From Berkiella sp964502705 (lineage in GTDB: Bacteria > Pseudomonadota > Gammaproteobacteria > Berkiellales > Berkiellaceae), in NCBI GenBank assembly GCA_964502705.1, contig CAZCXZ010000026.1, positions 1 through 34,729 of the forward strand: 34,729 bases of DNA, in the 5' to 3' direction. A program made the translations under genes and the position numbers. Of this stretch, positions 8,377-15,834 are shown piece after piece. Positions within the stretch are counted from its first letter, which is position 1; each line of letters opens with the position of its first letter. The notes beneath the pieces are model-generated. The model searched no databases and was not told the DNA's origin. It saw only the letters and a list, made by a program, of their open reading frames with translations.

Positions 8377-8696
8377 CTAATATCTTTCTGTGTGATTAAT
8401 CTTCGCCGCATTAATAGCTTCTTTAGTTTCCATCAGTTTTTTCTCAGCATGCATTGTTCTAAATAGCAATTTGGGTATTTGCTGGAATTCAAATGGGTAG
8501 TATTCCTTAGGTTGAATAAAAAATCGATTGAGAAGATCTTGCCAAACTAGCGCTCGGTTTAATAAACCATATAAGGATTTACTCCTTTTACTTAGATTAA
8601 TTGTCGATATGAGATCAAGAAAGGGGGCGGAAGTAGCCTCCCATTTTCCATTTGAACGATATCTTCAAGTTGTTCTTGCGGCTGTTGGTTTAGCAT
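8377..8696 (-). pseudogene. Frameshifted small gene remnant, about 105 codons
   Basis: An ATG at 8696, preceded by AAGG, opens a frame beginning MLNQQPQEQLEDIVQ. After about 25 codons it meets a run of five C's near 8620. Beyond this the coding pattern continues in another frame (FLDLISTINLSKRSK, then ALVWQDLLNRFF and FRTMHAEKKLMETK) to a TAG at 8377. The total of 320 nt is not a multiple of three. Either the gene is broken by a one-base indel in the C run, or the assembly is wrong there. I do not recognise the product. Confidence 0.45.
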
Positions 8697-8772
8697 AGTT
8701 AGCGCCTTGATGTTTGAGTGTGTTAATGTAATAGCTCGCTAATGCATAACATATTCAATTTTCGAAGCAGCG

Positions 8773-9042
8773 TCAAGGAAATATCATTGAATTTCTTTGA
8801 ACAAAACCTTTTAAGAAAAAATAGGTAGACATCACCTGATTAGAATCGATAAAAATGATTTCTCCGTCAGAAATCGCCCGATCCCAATCCCATGCAAATC
8901 GTTTCGATATATAGTTTCTTAGTAGGGGAGTGCTAGCTTCCCCTGAAAATTCTGCATCGAAAAGTGAGTGCATGTCATTTAAGCATGGTTGCTTCGAATG
9001 ATGGTGTATAACAACTCGTTTTAAATACCTTATTAGAACTTA
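8773..9042 (-). pseudogene. Possible start-less coding remnant
   Basis: An open minus-strand frame runs from a stop near 9042 to a TGA at 8773. The first ATG (8973) has no convincing ribosome binding site. The protein-like part includes LFDAEFSGEASTPLLRNYIS and SDGEIIFIDSNQVMSTYFFL, with plausible amino-acid composition. It sits upstream of the frameshifted remnant, so both may be pieces of one decayed gene. No family is recognised. Confidence 0.3.
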
Positions 9043-9449
9043 CACGGTTGCTATGTGACTTTTGCCTGCATTTAGCAACAAGCAACTTCACTTCTGAGAA
9101 GCGGAACGACTAAATACTTTAAAACATAATGTTTTATGTTACCATGCCGACTAGCTCTTCTCGCAGGTAAGCTTTAAAGACTGGTGTATAGTATCAGGTC
9201 TACGGACGGTAACGGGGCATGGGTTGGCGCATTGTTGCCACTTTTTTAAAATGTAAACCGTAAACTCTAAAACTTACACATGAAACAAATCATTATTCAA
9301 TCTTTTAGCCGCGATGGGTTATTTAATACGCTTAATCCTAACGTGCAGCTATATGCAGGCTATTCTTAAAACCCTCTCTATTCTTATAGGCTAACCGCCT
9401 ATTTCCCAAAAAATTCCTATTTAAACACATTTTTTAAAAGGTTCATGCT
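9043..9449. other. Gene-poor stretch upstream of the LRR pair
   Basis: No convincing gene is seen. There is a 7-bp inverted repeat, AACATAA/TTATGTT, at 9123-9140 with a 4-base loop. A 29-codon frame at 9280 lacks a ribosome binding site. The LRR promoter should lie here but no clear -35/-10 pair stands out. Confidence 0.45.
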
Positions 9450-10577
9450 ATGCCATACACAAACCCACAATCAACGCTTGATCAATACTGTGACATCGAC
9501 GCTATTTGGGCTAATTTAGCGCCATATCTATCACTCGCAGATATACAGTCCCTAAAAATGACTTGTACAATATTTAAAACTACATTAGACAAGCTAGATG
9601 TGGCATGGCAGCCCTTTTTAAATCAATTACACAGCATTGATGAAACTATTAGCGTGACCCCACAAAGGGGGCAAACCATCAAAGAAGCTTTTCTTGCAGG
9701 TTTTGAAAAAATCAAAACAAGGCAACTCGCGGAAATTGCTTTTTTGCGTGAAAAACACCCGGGTTACATTTTTAAAGATTGCCCACAAATTAACGCTATT
9801 GGTGCTAATCAACCGCTCACTTTAAGCGACTTAACTGCGATTAGTGCTGAGCTTGATACAGTGAATAGTGCCCAGATTACTGATAAATATGCTTATAATA
9901 ATAGTAATCGTCGTGGATTAATGGTGAGTGGAGTTACTCGATTTCCAAAAGCGTTAATTGATAATCCAGAGCATGAAATGTTTTGGCGTAATTTACATTA
10001 TTTAGATTTAAGAGATAGTTTTTTACACACCTTGCCAAGCAATATAAACAAACTGCAAGCGTTAATAACATTGACTCTTCCTGATAATCAACTCACAACG
10101 CTACCTGGGTCAATCGGTGACATAAAATCTTTGACTGAACTGTCTTGCGAACACAATCAGCTCAAAGCACTACCTAATTCTATTGGTAAATTACAAAACT
10201 TGAATTACCTGTATCTTCAGCATAATCAGCTCGAAGCGTTACCGTGTTCAATCGGTGAGTTGCAAAATTTGAAAAATCTCAATTGCTCTGTCAATCAACT
10301 CATTGCGCTCCCAGCATCATTGACGACCAGGTTTGGTCAACAATGGGCTGCCAACACCCTTGCAAGTCAACGTCGACCGGTTGACACGGCACCTGTTGTT
10401 GAGGATGTGGCCCCCACCTTGTTGGTTAAACGAAATCTTGAATCAAACCAAAGCACTAAACGCCAGCGCATTAGTCCACGTGAAATTGATTCTTTAAAGC
10501 TTGACGACCGATGGCTGCCATCAGCCGAAAAACGAAACAGTGATGGTAAGCAATCCTTAACTAAGAGACGGAAGTAA
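9450..10577 (+). CDS. F-box-like/leucine-rich-repeat protein (effector-like), copy 1
   Basis: This 375-residue protein has an N-terminal F-box-like segment (about residues 18-57: IWANLAPYLSLADIQSLKMTC... followed by an AWQPF), a spacer, then about five LRRs (about 182-290) of the 23-residue LPxSIGxLxxLxxL type. The C-terminal domain (about 293-375) is shared with the downstream paralog and contains KRQR at 337-340 and a terminal KRRK. In eukaryotes an F-box recruits Skp1-Cullin-1 ubiquitin ligases while LRRs bind substrates; Legionellales use such proteins as Dot/Icm effectors. The basic clusters resemble nuclear localisation signals. Ligase recruitment, secretion and nuclear targeting are inferred. 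The start has AAGG upstream and matches the paralog's N-terminus. Confidence 0.75.
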   Translation: MPYTNPQSTLDQYCDIDAIWANLAPYLSLADIQSLKMTCTIFKTTLDKLDVAWQPFLNQLHSIDETISVTPQRGQTIKEAFLAGFEKIKTRQLAEIAFLREKHPGYIFKDCPQINAIGANQPLTLSDLTAISAELDTVNSAQITDKYAYNNSNRRGLMVSGVTRFPKALIDNPEHEMFWRNLHYLDLRDSFLHTLPSNINKLQALITLTLPDNQLTTLPGSIGDIKSLTELSCEHNQLKALPNSIGKLQNLNYLYLQHNQLEALPCSIGELQNLKNLNCSVNQLIALPASLTTRFGQQWAANTLASQRRPVDTAPVVEDVAPTLLVKRNLESNQSTKRQRISPREIDSLKLDDRWLPSAEKRNSDGKQSLTKRRK

Positions 10578-10593
10578 TTTTATGGGGTCAAAT

Positions 10594-11937
10594 ATGCCAA
10601 ACACAAACCCACAATCAACGCTTGAACATTACTGTGATGTTGACGTGATTTGGCATAATTTAATTCCCTATCTATCGCCAGCAGATATAGAGTCTCTAAA
10701 AAAGACTTGCAAGGTATTTAATGCCACATTAGACCAGCTAGATGTGGCCTGGCAGCCCTTTTTGAATCAATTACACAGTATTGATGAAACTATTAGCGTG
10801 ACCCCACAAAGGGGGCAAACCATCAAAGAAGCGTTCTTTGCAGCCTTTGATAAAGTCAAAACAAGGCAGCTCGCGGAAATCGCATTTTTGGCTAAAGGGA
10901 ACCCGCACAAGGTTGAGATTTTTGCAGGTTACCCACGTCTTAGCGCCATTAATGCTAATCAAAAACTCAATTTAAGCGACCTAATTGCGATAAGTACTGA
11001 GCTCGATGCCTTTAATAGCGCCATTATTAAAAGTAAAATCAGAAATTTAGTTGTGCCTCAAAAACTGGATATTACTTTTGCAATCACTCGATTTCCAAAA
11101 GAGTTAATTAATGATCCAGAGCATGAAGCGTTTTGGCATAATTTAGAACAATTAAGATTACCCTATAATTTTTTACACACGTTGCCAAGCAATATACACA
11201 AACTGAAAAATTTGACTGAACTTAATTGCTATCAAAATAATTTCACTGCCTTGCCCAATTCGATAGGCGAACTAAAAGCTTTGACAATACTGGTTTGCTC
11301 TTATAACCAACTCACTGTGCTTCCTAGTTGTATTGGTGAACTAAAAGCATTGACTGAACTTAATTGCTCTAACAACCAACTCAATACACTGCCTAGTTCA
11401 ATCGCTAAACTAGAATTGTTAGAAAAGCTATTTCTACAAGACAATCAGTTTACAACATTACCGAATTCAATCTGTGAACTGCAAGCTTTGACTGAACTTT
11501 ATTGTTCTAGGAACCACCTCACGGAGTTACCGGAATTCATAGGTAATATAAAACGATTGAACAAACTTTTGCTTGAAGGCAATCAGCTCACAACGTTACC
11601 GAGTTCAATCGGTGAACTTCAAGCTTTGACTGAACTGATTTGTTCTAAAAACCACCTCGCTGTATTACCGAAATGTATTGGTTTACTAAAAGCTTTGAAA
11701 GTGCTGGATCTTAATTCGAATCAGCTCAAAACATTACCGAGGTCAATCGGTAAACTGCAAGCTTTGACTAAACTAATTTGTTCAAAAAACCAACTGATTA
11801 CGCTACCGAGGTCTATTGGTTTACTTCATTCATTAATAGAGATGAATCTTAATGCAAATCGGCTCAAAACCTTTCCGCACACAATCGGCACAATGAAAAC
11901 AGACTTAATTATTTACCGGAATCAATTGGTTTACTAA
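10594..11937 (+). CDS. F-box-like/LRR protein, copy 2, cut short by a frameshift
   Basis: This paralog of the preceding gene follows after 16 bp. An in-frame ATG at 10582 gives four extra residues, but 10594 aligns with the copy-1 start MPxTNPQSTL. It has the same F-box-like segment (DVIWHNLIPYLSPADIESLKKTC) and then about eleven LRRs. From about 11340 the 23-residue units alternate between a Cys type (TELxCSxNxL) and a non-Cys type (LxxLxLxxNQL), forming a 138-bp higher-order repeat. The frame ends at 11937 with residues not fitting an LRR, because the array continues in another frame. The encoded protein therefore lacks the conserved C-terminal domain. It may be a pseudogene, a shortened product, or an assembly error in a repeat. 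Confidence 0.7.
   Translation: MPNTNPQSTLEHYCDVDVIWHNLIPYLSPADIESLKKTCKVFNATLDQLDVAWQPFLNQLHSIDETISVTPQRGQTIKEAFFAAFDKVKTRQLAEIAFLAKGNPHKVEIFAGYPRLSAINANQKLNLSDLIAISTELDAFNSAIIKSKIRNLVVPQKLDITFAITRFPKELINDPEHEAFWHNLEQLRLPYNFLHTLPSNIHKLKNLTELNCYQNNFTALPNSIGELKALTILVCSYNQLTVLPSCIGELKALTELNCSNNQLNTLPSSIAKLELLEKLFLQDNQFTTLPNSICELQALTELYCSRNHLTELPEFIGNIKRLNKLLLEGNQLTTLPSSIGELQALTELICSKNHLAVLPKCIGLLKALKVLDLNSNQLKTLPRSIGKLQALTKLICSKNQLITLPRSIGLLHSLIEMNLNANRLKTFPHTIGTMKTDLIIYRNQLVY
11460..11873 (+). repeat. 138-bp (two-LRR) tandem higher-order repeat
   Basis: The string CAAGCTTTG starts at 11482, 11620 and 11758, exactly 138 bp apart, each time within the same codons. Units of 23 codons alternate A/B, so duplication has proceeded by pairs. 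Boundaries are approximate. Confidence 0.7.
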
Positions 11938-12317
11938 AAGCATTACAACAGCTAAAACTTTATCGCAACCAGCTCAAAACGTTACCGAGCTCAATCGGTG
12001 CACTACAAGCGTTGAGACCTCTAGATTGCAGAAAAAATAAACTCGTTGTGCTGCCAACCGAATTGTCAACCAGGTTTGGTGAAAAATGGGCTAAAGACAC
12101 CCTTGCAAATCAATATCGCCCCTTTCACCCGGCACCTGTCGTTGAGGAAGTGACCCCCACCTTGTTGGTTAAACGAAAGCTAGAATCAAAACAAAACGCT
12201 AAACACCAGCGTATTAGTCCACGTGAAATCGAGTCTTTACGACTTGATGACCGATGGTTGCCTTCAGACGAGAAACGTAACAGTGATGCTAAGCTATCTT
12301 TAGCTAAACGACATTAG
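11905..12317 (+). pseudogene. Detached C-terminal part of LRR copy 2
   Basis: Shifted relative to the upstream frame, this stretch reads NRLNYLPESIGLLKALQQL, another LRR, then KLVVLPTELSTRFG and the C-terminal domain shared with copy 1 (PAPVVEEV, LLVKRKLES, QRISPREIESL, DDRWLPS), ending LAKRH. The junction around 11900-11912 lacks about nine expected residues of an LRR unit, so a deletion not divisible by three is the simplest cause. A TTG at 12012 could serve as a start only by chance; no ribosome binding site is seen. Confidence 0.65.
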
Positions 12318-12442
12318 ATACTAAAGGTTTTAGCCCGATTCAAAAGGGCACAACATGGCTTTGCCAGCTGTATCATACATTTAATACTGATCTAGCGGCT
12401 TAAGAATGGGTAATATAAAAAGAAGTGACTAAAAATAACATG

Positions 12443-12454
12443 ACAAACGTTTGT
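12443..12454. repeat. Perfect 12-bp palindrome
   Basis: ACAAACGTTTGT lies between the convergent LRR remnant and the PilZ gene. It could be an operator or a weak hairpin, and chance is possible. Confidence 0.25.
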
Positions 12455-12472
12455 AAATAGATGGATTGCATA

Positions 12473-13192
12473 TTAAACCTCAGAGTTTGCTAACATTTGT
12501 GCTAATAACTTCAGACGAGTATTGTCTAAATTGATAAACTGACAACCTAAAATCAATTGATGGCCATCAAAATCATTACGGTAGTTTTTTAAGGCTAAAG
12601 CAAAGCTTTGCCCAGGCGCTTTAGCAAAAACAATACGGAATTCCGTTGCTTCCATTAGCGCATGTAATACATGTCTTAAGTGTCTCGGAATGGCGATTGA
12701 AATACCTACCATAGAGATATCTTTGATTAAAGTCTTTATATGCGGGAAATGGGTGACAAATAAATCTGCCTTTTTATCTTCAGGTAATACAAACCGAGGA
12801 CAGCTTCGACGTTTACTATGTGCGACGACTTTAGGATAAGCTACCCGATAGCACCTTGTACCACGTAGTGCTTGTATACGGCTTACCTGACCTTCAAAAA
12901 TCACTAAATCTTCGCCACATTGTGCTTTTATAGCAAAGGGTTCTGCATTGATAGCTAATAAATTACCTTCCTGATGGTTCATTTCGTCTAGCAGGATAAA
13001 CTCACGTTGTGGGTCAACATAGAGAATGGTGCTCACAAAAGGGGTTTGGCAACGATAAAAATGCACATTGATTGATTGTTGTTGATCTCTAAGTGAGGTC
13101 AGTACATTGTTGATATATATCGCTTCATGATCAATAGCGGGCGCTTTGTTCTTTAGGGGTGATAAAGCTTTAAGCGCCGCTAACCATCTCAT
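12473..13192 (-). CDS. YcgR-like PilZ-domain protein (c-di-GMP-responsive flagellar brake)
   Basis: This 239-residue protein has two domains: an N-terminal YcgR/PilZN-like domain (about residues 25-120) and a C-terminal PilZ domain. The c-di-GMP-binding residues are present: RRSCPR, with Arg129 and Arg133 (RxxxR), and DISMVG, with Asp158, Ser160 and Gly163 (DxSxxG). In enterobacteria YcgR bound to c-di-GMP acts on the flagellar motor and slows swimming. It overlaps flgN by four bases (ATGA), so translation is probably coupled, which ties it to motility. It is shorter than it would be with an extra domain, and no membrane segment is seen. Assignment to the YcgR branch is by architecture and context. 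Confidence 0.8.
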   Translation of the reverse strand: MRWLAALKALSPLKNKAPAIDHEAIYINNVLTSLRDQQQSINVHFYRCQTPFVSTILYVDPQREFILLDEMNHQEGNLLAINAEPFAIKAQCGEDLVIFEGQVSRIQALRGTRCYRVAYPKVVAHSKRRSCPRFVLPEDKKADLFVTHFPHIKTLIKDISMVGISIAIPRHLRHVLHALMEATEFRIVFAKAPGQSFALALKNYRNDFDGHQLILGCQFINLDNTRLKLLAQMLANSEV

Positions 13193-13674
13193 GCTTTGTG
13201 TTCTCGTGTTGAAACCGTGCCAGTAGGGGAATTAGGTTGACCACTATAAGTGTCTTCCGGTGCACGTTGTGTCATGATGCGAACCAATACATCGTTGATG
13301 TTCTTCATGGTGGTGATTAAAATGCCATTTAAAAGGTTTTTTTGATCACAGTCTTCTAAACCCAGTTTTACATCGTTCCACAAGGCCAGCATCTCTTGTC
13401 GTTTTTCAGGGGCATAAAGGTCAAGTACCGCATGAATATTCTTTTCTTCAAACGATTGACTATTTAAGCTTTCCTTTAATTCATTCATGCTAAGTTGCAC
13501 TTCATGAATAAAGGTTTGCTTATTCAAGGTAGAGGCTTCTAACCCTTGCAAGTCTTGCTTATTTAACAGTGCCTTTTCTTCATCAAGAAACTGATGAAAT
13601 TGTGCAAGTCTAATTTTTAGTTTGCGCAAAATGGCTTCAAAATTATTCAAAAAGGTTGAGTTGAGCTCTATCAT
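13189..13674 (-). CDS. flgN: FlgN-type flagellar export chaperone
   Basis: A 161-residue, mostly alpha-helical protein with long heptad-like stretches (NNFEAILRKLKIRLAQFHQFL; DEEKALLNKQDLQGLEAST), as in FlgN. FlgN holds the hook-filament junction proteins FlgK and FlgL in the cytoplasm and delivers them to the flagellar export gate. Sequence conservation in this family is low, so position is the main support: nine bases after flgM and overlapping the PilZ gene start, the usual flgM-flgN order. The last 25 residues are polar and probably disordered. Confidence 0.85.
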   Translation of the reverse strand: MIELNSTFLNNFEAILRKLKIRLAQFHQFLDEEKALLNKQDLQGLEASTLNKQTFIHEVQLSMNELKESLNSQSFEEKNIHAVLDLYAPEKRQEMLALWNDVKLGLEDCDQKNLLNGILITTMKNINDVLVRIMTQRAPEDTYSGQPNSPTGTVSTREHKA

Positions 13675-13683
13675 TATGATTCC

Positions 13684-14040
13684 TTAGATTTTTTTGCCAA
13701 ATAAGTCATTTTCCATATTGAGCATTTTATCAGCCATTCTCATTGCAGAATCTTTTACAATATCTATGTTGGTATTTAAAATAGGGAAGGTTCTATCAGC
13801 AATTTGTTGTTTGAGCGCTGCAACCTTTTGTTCGTTCACGATAGGGGTCTCTTGAATTTTTTGTTGAAATTTTTGTAACTGTAACGATATTTCGGCACTG
13901 GGTGAATTTTTTAACTCAGCCATAGGCGCATTAGACTTAGCTTGCACAGCTTCAGGCTTTGTCTGTGTTGTTGCTTTTTTCTCAGCTGCTGTATTGGTAT
14001 ATAATTCCAAGTTCAAATTATTCATCTCAATCCACATCAT
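13684..14040 (-). CDS. flgM: Anti-sigma-28 factor FlgM
   Basis: The 118-residue protein has a disordered, Ala/Lys/Thr-rich first half and the conserved FlgM C-terminal region: VNEQKVAALKQQIADRTFPI followed by IVKDSAMRMADKMLNMENDL. FlgM binds sigma-28 (FliA) until the hook is finished, then is exported through it, releasing late genes such as flagellin. An AAGGGAG ribosome binding site lies before two adjacent ATGs at 14040 and 14037. The second has the better spacing, and a third ATG at 14025 is less likely. It lies 27 bp downstream of flgA and is probably read with it. Confidence 0.88.
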   Translation of the reverse strand: MMWIEMNNLNLELYTNTAAEKKATTQTKPEAVQAKSNAPMAELKNSPSAEISLQLQKFQQKIQETPIVNEQKVAALKQQIADRTFPILNTNIDIVKDSAMRMADKMLNMENDLFGKKI

Positions 14041-14067
14041 GTAACTCCCTTTACTATGAATACGTAT

Positions 14068-14763
14068 TTATATAGACACTACGCCGCTTGATTTGATTTT
14101 GGCATCGAGCATTTTGTTCGAGCGGGTATTCTTAACTCGAATGGTATCGCCACACGCACCATCTGCTTGCGCAACGCCTGAAGCTTCTAGATTAAAGCCG
14201 GGCGAAGAGATCACAATTTTAACCGTTTCTCCACGTCGGACCATTAACGGTTGTTTGACCATGTGGCGTTTGATAACGGCACCGGGCTGAATTGATTTAA
14301 CAGAGGAGAGCCCAATGAGTTCTTCTTCCGTTTGAAAATAACCTTCGCTTAATTGATTAATGTCTTGCTTATTAAGGTGTAATTCTTTACCCGTGAGTAC
14401 CTGATCGCGTTGAATCGGCATAGAGGCGACCACCACAGATTGAAATATCTGTAACTTAACCGGTACGCGTAATGACCATCTGACCGGGGCTTCACAGCTA
14501 ACTTTAACGGTAAGATTCTTTTGCTTCGCATTACCAAACTCGGTAATTGTTTGCAGCGGTGCATCACAAGCCTGCAACCGAAGGCGATTATCAATAGGGC
14601 CAATCGATGATTTAACTTCGCTCGCCGCATTTGGCGTATCGCTGAGTTCTTGGGCTAGATGTTGTTCAATAGCTTCATAAATAGAAGCAGGTGGTTGGAT
14701 CTCATGCGCTAGCACGCAACTGATGTTGCAACCGATAAATAAAGCAATCGCTAGTTTCTTCAT
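14068..14763 (-). CDS. flgA: Flagellar P-ring assembly chaperone FlgA
   Basis: The ATG at 14763 is chosen because it follows TAGGGATG and starts a normal signal peptide (MKKLAIALFIGCNISCVLA); an upstream TTG at 14787 is unlikely. The 231-residue product has the SAF-like region VVVASMPIQRDQVLTGKEL and the C-terminal FlgA pattern IQPGAVIKRHMVKQPLMVRRGE, with ending SGVVSI. FlgA is a periplasmic chaperone that helps FlgI build the P ring around the rod. It is divergent from flgB and first in the flgA-flgM-flgN-pilZ unit, under a sigma-54-type promoter. Confidence 0.92.
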   Translation of the reverse strand: MKKLAIALFIGCNISCVLAHEIQPPASIYEAIEQHLAQELSDTPNAASEVKSSIGPIDNRLRLQACDAPLQTITEFGNAKQKNLTVKVSCEAPVRWSLRVPVKLQIFQSVVVASMPIQRDQVLTGKELHLNKQDINQLSEGYFQTEEELIGLSSVKSIQPGAVIKRHMVKQPLMVRRGETVKIVISSPGFNLEASGVAQADGACGDTIRVKNTRSNKMLDAKIKSSGVVSI

Positions 14764-14780
14764 GAGTGCATCCCTACTGG

Positions 14781-14798
14781 GTGCCAAGAAATTGGCAC
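14781..14798 (-). promoter_or_regulatory. Hairpin in the flgA leader
   Basis: GTGCCAA (14781-14787) and TTGGCAC (14792-14798) form a perfect 7-bp stem with a 4-base loop. In the minus-strand transcript it ends about eight bases before the flgA ribosome binding site, so it could affect translation or be an operator. Confidence 0.4.
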
Positions 14799-14820
14799 AC
14801 TAAACCCTTTAAAGGTGATT

Positions 14821-14836
14821 TGCATAAACTATGCCA
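14821..14836 (-). promoter_or_regulatory. Sigma-54-type promoter for flgA
   Basis: The minus strand reads TGGCATAGTTTATGCA, with GG and GC at the invariant -24/-12 spacing (consensus TGGCAC-N5-TTGCW). The start of transcription would be about 45 nt upstream of the flgA ATG, leaving room for the leader hairpin. Confidence 0.65.
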
Positions 14837-14840
14837 GTTT

Positions 14841-14873
14841 CAAATGCGGAAAGCATTCGGCAAATGCGGAAAG
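14841..14873. repeat. 20-bp-period direct repeat between divergent flagellar promoters
   Basis: CAAATGCGGAAAG occurs at 14841-14853 and 14861-14873, about two helical turns apart. Inside it, GCATT (14853-14857) and AATGC (14863-14867) form a small dyad. Position between two sigma-54-type promoters suggests an activator (FleQ-like) or integration-factor site; the motif does not match a FleQ site I know. Confidence 0.45.
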
Positions 14874-14945
14874 GCTTTGCCGATTCTAGCGCTTAAAAGC
14901 AGCCATCCAAAACCTAAGTTACTGATCTATAACAGAATTTAAAAT

Positions 14946-14961
14946 TGGCATTTGAATTGCA
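14946..14961 (+). promoter_or_regulatory. Sigma-54-type promoter for the flgB operon
   Basis: TGGCATTTGAATTGCA carries GG at 14947-14948 and GC at 14959-14960 with the correct spacing and a full TTGCA box. Transcription would start about 12 bases downstream, near 14973, some 23 nt before the flgB ATG. Confidence 0.75.
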
Positions 14962-14995
14962 CACTATACAAGTAACAAGTGAATAGGTTGCGATA

Positions 14996-15400
14996 ATGAA
15001 CATAGAAAATCTTTTTGGCATACATGAGAAAGCACTGAACCTGAGGGTCAAAAGAGCAGAGGTGATATCTAGTAATATCGCTAACGCCGATACCCCAGGC
15101 TACAAAGCCAAAGATATGAAGTTCGATCAGGTCTTGAAAGATCTTGCTGGTAATCATGGAATGCTAGCTTCGACCAATAAAGCACACCTAAACGGTAGCG
15201 GTAGCAATAGTGGCAACGGTTATAACCCTGAGATTGAATTAATCGAACGTCTTCCGTTACAAACATCGCTGGATGGAAACACGGTAGATACCCAAGTAGA
15301 AAGTGCCAAGTTAGCAGAAAATAACATGCGGTTTTTAGCTAGCTTACGCATTATCGATATGAAAATTAAATGTTTTTCAACCGCATTAAGAGGCGAGTAA
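14996..15400 (+). CDS. flgB: Flagellar proximal rod protein FlgB
   Basis: The 134-residue protein has the rod-protein N-terminal motif ISSNIANADTPGYKAKD (about residues 24-40) and a C-terminal helix ending in ALRGE, where most FlgB proteins end in a closely similar way. FlgB forms the proximal rod with FlgC and FlgF. The central part is glycine/serine-rich (NGSGSNSGNG). It is first in the flgBCDEFGHIJKL operon behind a sigma-54-type promoter, and flgC follows after three bases. Length is normal. Confidence 0.93.
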   Translation: MNIENLFGIHEKALNLRVKRAEVISSNIANADTPGYKAKDMKFDQVLKDLAGNHGMLASTNKAHLNGSGSNSGNGYNPEIELIERLPLQTSLDGNTVDTQVESAKLAENNMRFLASLRIIDMKIKCFSTALRGE

Positions 15401-15403
15401 TCC

Positions 15404-15829
15404 ATGTCAACTTTTAACGTATTTGATGTAGCAGGGCAGGGGATGAGCGTACAAAGTTTACGCTTAAATACCATCGCCAGTAACTTAGCAAATGCTGAAA
15501 GCGTAGCGAGCTCACCTGAAGAAGCCTATCGCTCTAGACATCCTGTGTTTGCAACCGTGCAAATGAATGAAATGGATGATGCGATGGATGCTGCGGCATC
15601 GGTCGGGATTGAAGTGACCCAGATTTTAGAAAGTGATAATGACATCAATATGAAATACGATCCCACCAATCCAAAAGCGGATGGCAATGGTTATGTATAT
15701 TTGTCAAATGTGAAAGTGGCTGATCAAATGGCTGATATGATTTCTGCATCGCGTTCGTATCAAACGAATGCAGAAATGATGAGAGCTGCAAAAGAATTAA
15801 TGCAACATACTATTAATCTTGGGAAATAA
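15404..15829 (+). CDS. flgC: Flagellar proximal rod protein FlgC
   Basis: This 141-residue protein begins with the rod/hook signature GQGMSVQSLRLNTIASNLANAES and ends with SRSYQTNAEMMRAAKELM, the typical FlgC C-terminal coiled helix. The middle contains NDINMKYDPTNPKADGNGYVYLSNV in family-typical order. It joins FlgB and FlgF in the proximal rod. It is tightly spaced with flgB upstream and flgD downstream, so it is translated as part of the same operon. No anomalies seen. Confidence 0.94.
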   Translation: MSTFNVFDVAGQGMSVQSLRLNTIASNLANAESVASSPEEAYRSRHPVFATVQMNEMDDAMDAAASVGIEVTQILESDNDINMKYDPTNPKADGNGYVYLSNVKVADQMADMISASRSYQTNAEMMRAAKELMQHTINLGK

Positions 15830-15834
15830 AGTAG

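Noticed and set aside
9222..9241. Sigma-54-like TGGCGCATTGTTGCC upstream of the LRR genes
   Set aside because: The spacing between GG and GC is one base too short for a functional -24/-12 promoter, and the A of GGCA is replaced by G.
9280..9369. 29-codon open frame beginning MKQIIIQSF
   Set aside because: No ribosome binding site, very short and no recognisable content.
12338..12356. GCCC/GGGC inverted repeat after the LRR pair as a terminator
   Set aside because: Only four base pairs with a long loop and no T run on either strand.
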